The translations under genes and the position numbers were made by a program. From the NCBI RefSeq assembly GCF_014466985.1, contig NZ_AP022826.1, forward strand, positions 372,001 through 436,000: 64,000 bases of DNA, written 5' to 3'. The stretch comes from Nitrosophilus labii. Its GTDB lineage: Bacteria > Campylobacterota > Campylobacteria > Campylobacterales > Nitratiruptoraceae. Below are positions 59,427 to 64,000 of this stretch, one piece after another; positions within the stretch are counted from its first letter, which is position 1, and the number at the start of each line of letters is the position of its first letter. The notes under the pieces were generated by a model. That model was not told where the DNA came from and did not search any database. It was given only the letters and a program-made list of their open reading frames with translations.

Positions 59427-59459
59427 TTTATAACACAATAATGTAAAAGTATTGTAAAT
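59427..59459 (-). promoter_or_regulatory. Promoter and TGTAAAA direct repeat, site C
   Basis: TATAAA (minus strand, 59427-59432) preceded by TGTGT. Nine bases upstream is TGTAAAA-GTAT-TGTAAAT (plus-strand reading, 59442-59459), 11-bp period. It serves the monoheme cytochrome gene. Confidence 0.6.
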
Positions 59460-59559
59460 TCAGCAAAAAAATTACTTATAATATATTTTTTATCTTTATT
59501 TTTATTGCTCAAGCGAGTTACGATTTTACTTTCGGTTACGTTTAAAATGTAAACTATCA

Positions 59560-59588
59560 CTAAATTTGTAATTTTTCAGAGTCTCAAT
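59560..59588. repeat. Right-end fragment of the MITE-like repeat (copy 3)
   Basis: CTAAATTTGTAATTTTTCAG plus AGTCTCAAT nearly matches the right end of copy 1 at 1205-1233. No convincing left end or core is present, so it is a remnant or a shared end sequence. The rest of the 59367-59647 gap holds the monoheme cytochrome promoter and AT-rich spacer. Confidence 0.6.
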
Positions 59589-59647
59589 TATTCCAAATAT
59601 AATAAAAAGATTTGATAAAATTCCATAATTTTTTACAAGGAGATAAA

Positions 59648-60898
59648 CTGAAGATATTAAGCGTAAGCGAGTTTAATGAAAAGATAAAAAATCTTTTAGA
59701 GAGCCATTTTTTAGAGGTTTATGTAGAGGGGGAGATAAGCAGACCCACTTATCATACCAGCGGCCATCTTTATTTTAGTTTAAAAGACAAAGGGAGTACT
59801 TTAAAATGCGTGATGTTTAGAAGTTTTGCATCAAAACTCGATTTTAGACTAGAAGATGGACAAAAGGTAATTGCAAGCGGTAGAGTTAGCGTTTATAAAC
59901 CAAGAGGCGAATATCAGCTTTACGCTACTACGATAGTTCCTTCCGGGGCAGGATCGTTGGCTTTGGCTTATGAGCAGCTAAAAAAGAGGTTGCAAGCTAA
60001 AGGGTATTTTGACAAAACATTTAAAAAAAAGATACCAAAATATATAGACAAGATAGCGTTAGTTACTTCAAAAACGGGTGCGGCGTTGCAGGATATGTTA
60101 AAAGTTATAAACAGAAGATGGCCTCTTTTGAAAGTTTATATTATAAATACGTTGGTTCAGGGTAAAGATGCCGCCGAAGATATAGCTAGCTCCGTAAAAT
60201 TTGCCGATACGTTGGGAGTAGATCTTATCATAGTAGGTAGAGGCGGTGGGAGTTTAGAAGATCTTTGGACGTTTAATGAAGAGGTGGTTGCAGATGCGAT
60301 ATTTGAAGCCAAAACTCCTATAGTTTCGGCTGTAGGCCATGAGATAGACTTTTTAATAAGTGATCTAGTTGCGGATCTAAGAGCTCCGACACCAAGTGCG
60401 GCAATAGAGATGGTTTTGCCTGATAGGTTAGAAAAACTTATGTATATAGACTCACTGCAAGAGCAGATTCAAAACTCAATGCATAAAGTTATGAGAGACA
60501 AATTTGATTTATTAAGACATCTTTTATCCTCTTTTGAACACAATTCGCCTAAAAAAAGAGTCGAGTTTTATTTGAAAGAGATAGAAGCTCTAAAAAAGCA
60601 GTTAAAGAGTTCCGTTGAATTTTATCTACAAAGAAAAGAGTCTCTGCCAAAAGAGTTGAGATTAGCTTTTACTCAAAGTATCAAACAGTGTTTGATCCAT
60701 AAAGAGCACGAATCTGAAAGTTTAAAAGAGAGATTATCAGTTGCATTTGAATCAAAAAAGGTTAAAAAAGGTTTTGCACAAGTTATAAAAAACGCTAAAG
60801 TAGTTGATCTTGAAGAGTTATCTATTGGCGATATATTTGAGCTCCAAACCCAACAGATAAAGATAGAGGCAAAAGTGCTAAAAAAAGAGGATATTTAA
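59648..60898 (+). CDS. xseA: Exodeoxyribonuclease VII large subunit
   Basis: Catalytic subunit of a single-strand-specific nuclease. The ~416-residue protein has an N-terminal OB fold (LKILSVSEFNEKIKNLLESH, VEGEISRPTYHTSGHLYFSLKD), the catalytic domain ALVTSKTGAALQDML, DLIIVGRGGGSLEDLWTFN and SAVGHEIDF, then a coiled-coil C-terminal half and the end motif GFAQVIKNAKVV. The best start is CTG at 59648, five bases after AAGGAG, giving (M)KILSVSEFN. The upstream TTG at 59612 is in frame but has no ribosome site and adds 12 unlikely residues. No xseB is visible next to it. Confidence 0.93.
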   Translation: MKILSVSEFNEKIKNLLESHFLEVYVEGEISRPTYHTSGHLYFSLKDKGSTLKCVMFRSFASKLDFRLEDGQKVIASGRVSVYKPRGEYQLYATTIVPSGAGSLALAYEQLKKRLQAKGYFDKTFKKKIPKYIDKIALVTSKTGAALQDMLKVINRRWPLLKVYIINTLVQGKDAAEDIASSVKFADTLGVDLIIVGRGGGSLEDLWTFNEEVVADAIFEAKTPIVSAVGHEIDFLISDLVADLRAPTPSAAIEMVLPDRLEKLMYIDSLQEQIQNSMHKVMRDKFDLLRHLLSSFEHNSPKKRVEFYLKEIEALKKQLKSSVEFYLQRKESLPKELRLAFTQSIKQCLIHKEHESESLKERLSVAFESKKVKKGFAQVIKNAKVVDLEELSIGDIFELQTQQIKIEAKVLKKEDI

Positions 60899-60949
60899 CA
60901 ATATTTAAAGGTTGTTAAACTATTATAGATATAAATTTTATAGGAATTG

Positions 60950-63900
60950 ATGTTGAAGATAAATAATTTAAAATTGAAACTAATTTTTATATTTTTAGTT
61001 CCTGCAATTGGAATGATATATTTTTCTTCACAGTATGTATATGAAAAGTTTGAGCAGTATCTTGATACGAAATATTTGGAAAAAGGGGTGGAATACACAA
61101 AATCTAGTACTCTTTTAATAAAAGAGTTGCAAAAAGAGCGGGGACTTAGTATATCTTCTCTTATAAGCGACAATGTTGATTTTCAAAAAAGACTTAAACG
61201 GCAAATAGAAAATACTGAAGATGCTTTTAAACGTTATAAAAAATCTCTTTTTGATTTTGATTACGTAAAAGATGATATATTGATAAAAGATATTTTAAAA
61301 AAGTATAAAAAGATATACGAGTTCAGAAAAAAGGTTGAGCAAAAAAATATCTCGATTTTCGAAATTTTAGATTTTTATAGCGATATCGTCAGCGAACTAA
61401 TCGACAGTACGAATATATTAAACAGAAGATTTATCAATGAAACGTTTTTTAAATATATTATTAGCTTTAAAGATATTTTGAAACTTAGCGAAATAAGCGG
61501 AAAAGAGCGTGCGCTTATATCCTATTTTCTAGAGAGCAAGAACCAAAATGTGGTTTATCGTTTAATGAGACTTGAGAGTGAGTTTGAGGAGATATATAAA
61601 AGATTTAAAAATGAAGCTCCGATTCGGATAGTCGTTATATATCAAAATATTATGAAATATAAGGTAGAGAATAGTTTCCAAAAGTTAAAGAAAAAGATAG
61701 TTTTTGAAAATATATATGATATTTCGGCGATAAAGTGGTGGGAACTTTCTACCAAATATATAGATAATCTTTATAAGATAAGTAATGCTATTTTGGATAC
61801 AGTCTTATATCTAAAAGGCAGCTTGAAGAAAGATGCTATATACTATCTTATAATAAGCCTTGTTTTATGGATATCCTCTATAGTCGCTCTATATGGACTA
61901 ATCTATATCATTACCAAATTGTTAGAGAAGTTTGAAGAGTTTGTATCTATCATAGAAAGAGAAAAAAAGCTCTATAAAATATTTGCCGAGTTTTCCGAAA
62001 CGATCATATATCATCAAGAAGAGAAGACAATTTTAAATTCATTGAGTTATCTTCTTTTTAAAACCGAAAAATTTAAATATATATGGATAGGAGAGGTAAA
62101 AAAAGATCGAGTTGAGCCAATCTTATCCGATAATATTTCAATAGATATTATAAAAAAAGAGGAGTTTTTATCAAATCCTCCCGAATCCAAACTGTTAAAC
62201 TATGTTGAAAAAGCTATAAAAAGCGGAAACTATAATATAACGACTCCTTTAAAAAAGAACTCCATTTTATACGAAGATGTAGAGTCTTTAGCGATTTTTC
62301 CCATATATAGATCTAGTAAAATTGAGTATGTTTTGATAATTGCAGCTACAAAAGAGAGTGCCTTTGATGCAAAAATTATCGACCTTATAAACAAAATGGT
62401 AAATGCGCTGTCGTTTGCTCTAGAAAAGATAGAGATACAAAAAGAGGAAGAGAAACTAAAAGAGGAATTAAAAATAGCAAGCTACGCCTTTAATACGCAT
62501 GAGGCCATAACTATAACGGACATTCATGGGAAGATTATTAGGGTAAATGATGCGTTTACTAGAATAACCGGTTATAGTAAAGATGAGGTTATAGGCAAAA
62601 ATCCAAGTATATTAAAATCCGGAAAGCATGATAAGGCTTTTTATACCGAGATGTGGGATAAAATAAGAAAAGATGGATATTGGAAAGGGGAGATATACAA
62701 TAAAAGAAAAAATGGCGAGATTTATCCGGAGATGCTCTCTATAAGTGCGGTTAAAAACGATAATGGAGAAGTGACCCACTATATAGCGCACTTTTTTGAT
62801 ATAAGTGATCTAAAAGAGGCTCAAAAGAGCGTAGAACACAGAGCTTATCATGATCCGCTAACGGATGTTTTTAACAGGCAAAAACTTTTGGACGAGTTGA
62901 AAAAGATATATAAAGAGGCTAAAAGAAAAGGGTTTTATAACGCATTTTTATTTATTGATTTGGATAATTTTAAACATATAAACGACTACTACAATCACGA
63001 AATAGGGGATAAAGTCTTAATAGAATTCGTAAAAAGATTAAAAAAGATCAAAAAAGAGAGCGATATAGTTGCAAGAATAGCTGGAGACGAGTTTGCGTAT
63101 ATAGCTTACAATATTAGCGACGATAAAAGTTTGGCAATCAAAAAAGCCTCTATTTTAGTAGAAAAAATAAAAGATATCTTTTCCGAGACGCTAGATATAG
63201 AAGGACATAGGATAGAACTATCGTTTAGTATAGGTATCAAAATTTTTCCTGATAACGAAAACAGTTTTAAAGATGTTATCGTAAATGCTGATATAGCAAT
63301 GTATCATGCTAAGAAGAATGGGAAAAATCAGTTTTATTTCTTTAATGAGGCGCTTGATATAGAGTCTAAACAGTTTTTAATAGTTAAAAATGAGTTGACT
63401 CAGGCTATAAAAAGTAGAGAAATTATCTTACATTATCAGCCAAAAGTTACCGTAAACGACAACAAAGTCGTAGGCTTTGAAGCGTTAGTAAGATGGGATC
63501 ATCCTAAAAAAGGTCTTTTATATCCGGATCAGTTTTTATACGTCACTTCTGGTAATAGGCTTGTTTTTGATCTTGGAGATTACGTTTTAAAAGAGGTTTG
63601 CAATCAGATAAAACTATGGGAAGAGGAGTTTGAAAACTTTGATAAAAAAATCTCTATAAATATTTCCGCTGAGCAGTTTAATCATCAAAATTTTGAGAAA
63701 AATGTAAAAAAGATCTTAAAAGAGTGTGATATTGATCCAAAATATTTAGAGTTTGAAATAGTTGAAGATGCTCTTTTGAAAAACGGTGAAAGAGCTATTA
63801 AAATAATAAATAGATTTAAAAAGATTGGAATTAACTTTAGTATAGACGATTTTGGAAAAGGCTATTCTTCTATCAACTATTTAAAAACCCTTCCGGTTGA

Positions 63901-64000
63901 TTATATAAAAATAGATAGAGATTTTGTCATAGATATCTTTAAAGATAAAAATAGAGAGATAGTAAAGATGATTATACAAACTTCCAAGATTTTCGGCCTA
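60950..64000 (+). CDS. NIT-GAF-PAS-GGDEF-EAL signalling protein, 5' part
   Basis: An open frame of 1017 codons running off the window end. Residues ~9-25 form a membrane helix. A NIT-like periplasmic domain follows, with IKELQKERGLSISSLI near residue 60, then a second helix at about 285-310. A GAF-like region spans 340-500 and a PAS domain 510-620 (ITDIHGKIIRVNDAFTRITG). A GGDEF domain with the variant AGDEF starts at residue 711, and an EAL domain has its Glu in GFEALVRW at residue 844 and DDFGKGYSSINYL later. Catalytic residues of the EAL domain look intact as far as visible. It probably makes and/or degrades cyclic di-GMP. Start: ATG after TAGGAATTG. Confidence 0.88.
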   Translation, partial: MLKINNLKLKLIFIFLVPAIGMIYFSSQYVYEKFEQYLDTKYLEKGVEYTKSSTLLIKELQKERGLSISSLISDNVDFQKRLKRQIENTEDAFKRYKKSLFDFDYVKDDILIKDILKKYKKIYEFRKKVEQKNISIFEILDFYSDIVSELIDSTNILNRRFINETFFKYIISFKDILKLSEISGKERALISYFLESKNQNVVYRLMRLESEFEEIYKRFKNEAPIRIVVIYQNIMKYKVENSFQKLKKKIVFENIYDISAIKWWELSTKYIDNLYKISNAILDTVLYLKGSLKKDAIYYLIISLVLWISSIVALYGLIYIITKLLEKFEEFVSIIEREKKLYKIFAEFSETIIYHQEEKTILNSLSYLLFKTEKFKYIWIGEVKKDRVEPILSDNISIDIIKKEEFLSNPPESKLLNYVEKAIKSGNYNITTPLKKNSILYEDVESLAIFPIYRSSKIEYVLIIAATKESAFDAKIIDLINKMVNALSFALEKIEIQKEEEKLKEELKIASYAFNTHEAITITDIHGKIIRVNDAFTRITGYSKDEVIGKNPSILKSGKHDKAFYTEMWDKIRKDGYWKGEIYNKRKNGEIYPEMLSISAVKNDNGEVTHYIAHFFDISDLKEAQKSVEHRAYHDPLTDVFNRQKLLDELKKIYKEAKRKGFYNAFLFIDLDNFKHINDYYNHEIGDKVLIEFVKRLKKIKKESDIVARIAGDEFAYIAYNISDDKSLAIKKASILVEKIKDIFSETLDIEGHRIELSFSIGIKIFPDNENSFKDVIVNADIAMYHAKKNGKNQFYFFNEALDIESKQFLIVKNELTQAIKSREIILHYQPKVTVNDNKVVGFEALVRWDHPKKGLLYPDQFLYVTSGNRLVFDLGDYVLKEVCNQIKLWEEEFENFDKKISINISAEQFNHQNFEKNVKKILKECDIDPKYLEFEIVEDALLKNGERAIKIINRFKKIGINFSIDDFGKGYSSINYLKTLPVDYIKIDRDFVIDIFKDKNREIVKMIIQTSKIFGL

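Noticed and set aside
59451..59485. Possible left end of a third MITE-like copy
   Set aside because: Only weak similarity (ATTGTAAATTCAGC) to the left terminal repeat, no core, no flanking duplication, and it overlaps the TGTAAAA site C.
60895..61173. Minus-strand 92-codon frame downstream of xseA
   Set aside because: It lies antisense to the 5' end of the long NIT-GAF-PAS-GGDEF-EAL gene, which has a ribosome site and recognised domains.

Overview
The window comes from an AT-rich bacterium of the Campylobacterota (former Epsilonproteobacteria). Supporting this are futalosine-route menaquinone biosynthesis (MqnC), a fused CcsBA cytochrome c synthase, an orphan atpE whose product has an N-terminal signal-like segment, Campylobacterota-style LptD and MCE proteins, and a 6S-like RNA directly upstream of purD. 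Promoters look like an extended TATAAT box with little or no -35. No insertion sequence, prophage or CRISPR array was seen. The genus cannot be fixed from the sequence; a respiratory, probably anaerobic or microaerophilic lifestyle is likely.

Layout: 1-5 kb holds the 3' part of mqnC, an M16 peptidase homologue, recG and hpf, separated by repeat-rich spacers. 5-11.5 kb is a minus-strand operon of three minor-pilin-like proteins behind a 1393-residue secreted protein, probably a pilus-tip or priming complex. 11.7-15.6 kb has proC, bamD and lon. 15.7-21.9 kb is a minus-strand phosphorelay operon: PAS sensor, triple-Hpt protein, Sel1/TPR protein, hybrid kinase with three receiver regions, and a CheY-like receiver. 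22-38 kb is mostly housekeeping: uvrC, a DUF721/DciA-like gene, a 42-residue LptM-like lipoprotein, nadB, nhaD, guaA, hemD, 6S RNA, purD, RDD protein, lptD, MCE protein, a J-domain protein, pnp, atpE, tRNA-Leu(GAG) and an LtaS-like membrane enzyme.

The most interesting part is 40.4-59.4 kb, a nearly all minus-strand region devoted to multiheme cytochromes c. It holds ccsBA and an operon for an NHL lipoprotein, a parvulin-type PPIase, an outer-membrane beta-barrel, a second NHL protein, a large cytochrome with about 12 heme sites and an NTF2-like protein. It also holds two tetraheme cytochromes resembling the OmcE nanowire family, a Cache sensor/OmpR regulator/histidine kinase cassette, a 12-heme lipoprotein with an 8-heme partner, and a monoheme cytochrome. 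I infer a candidate extracellular electron transfer system: barrel-based outer-membrane conduit, lipoprotein cytochromes and possible extracellular cytochrome filaments. A direct repeat, TGTAAAA-N4-TGTAAAA with 11-bp period, precedes three of the cytochrome genes and a weaker version lies upstream of a fourth; it is a candidate binding site for the neighbouring OmpR-type regulator.

The window closes with xseA and the first 1017 codons of a NIT-GAF-PAS-GGDEF-EAL protein. Two near full-length copies (and one end fragment) of a 187-bp palindromic, MITE-like repeat and several clusters of degenerate 7- and 8-bp tandem words lie between genes.
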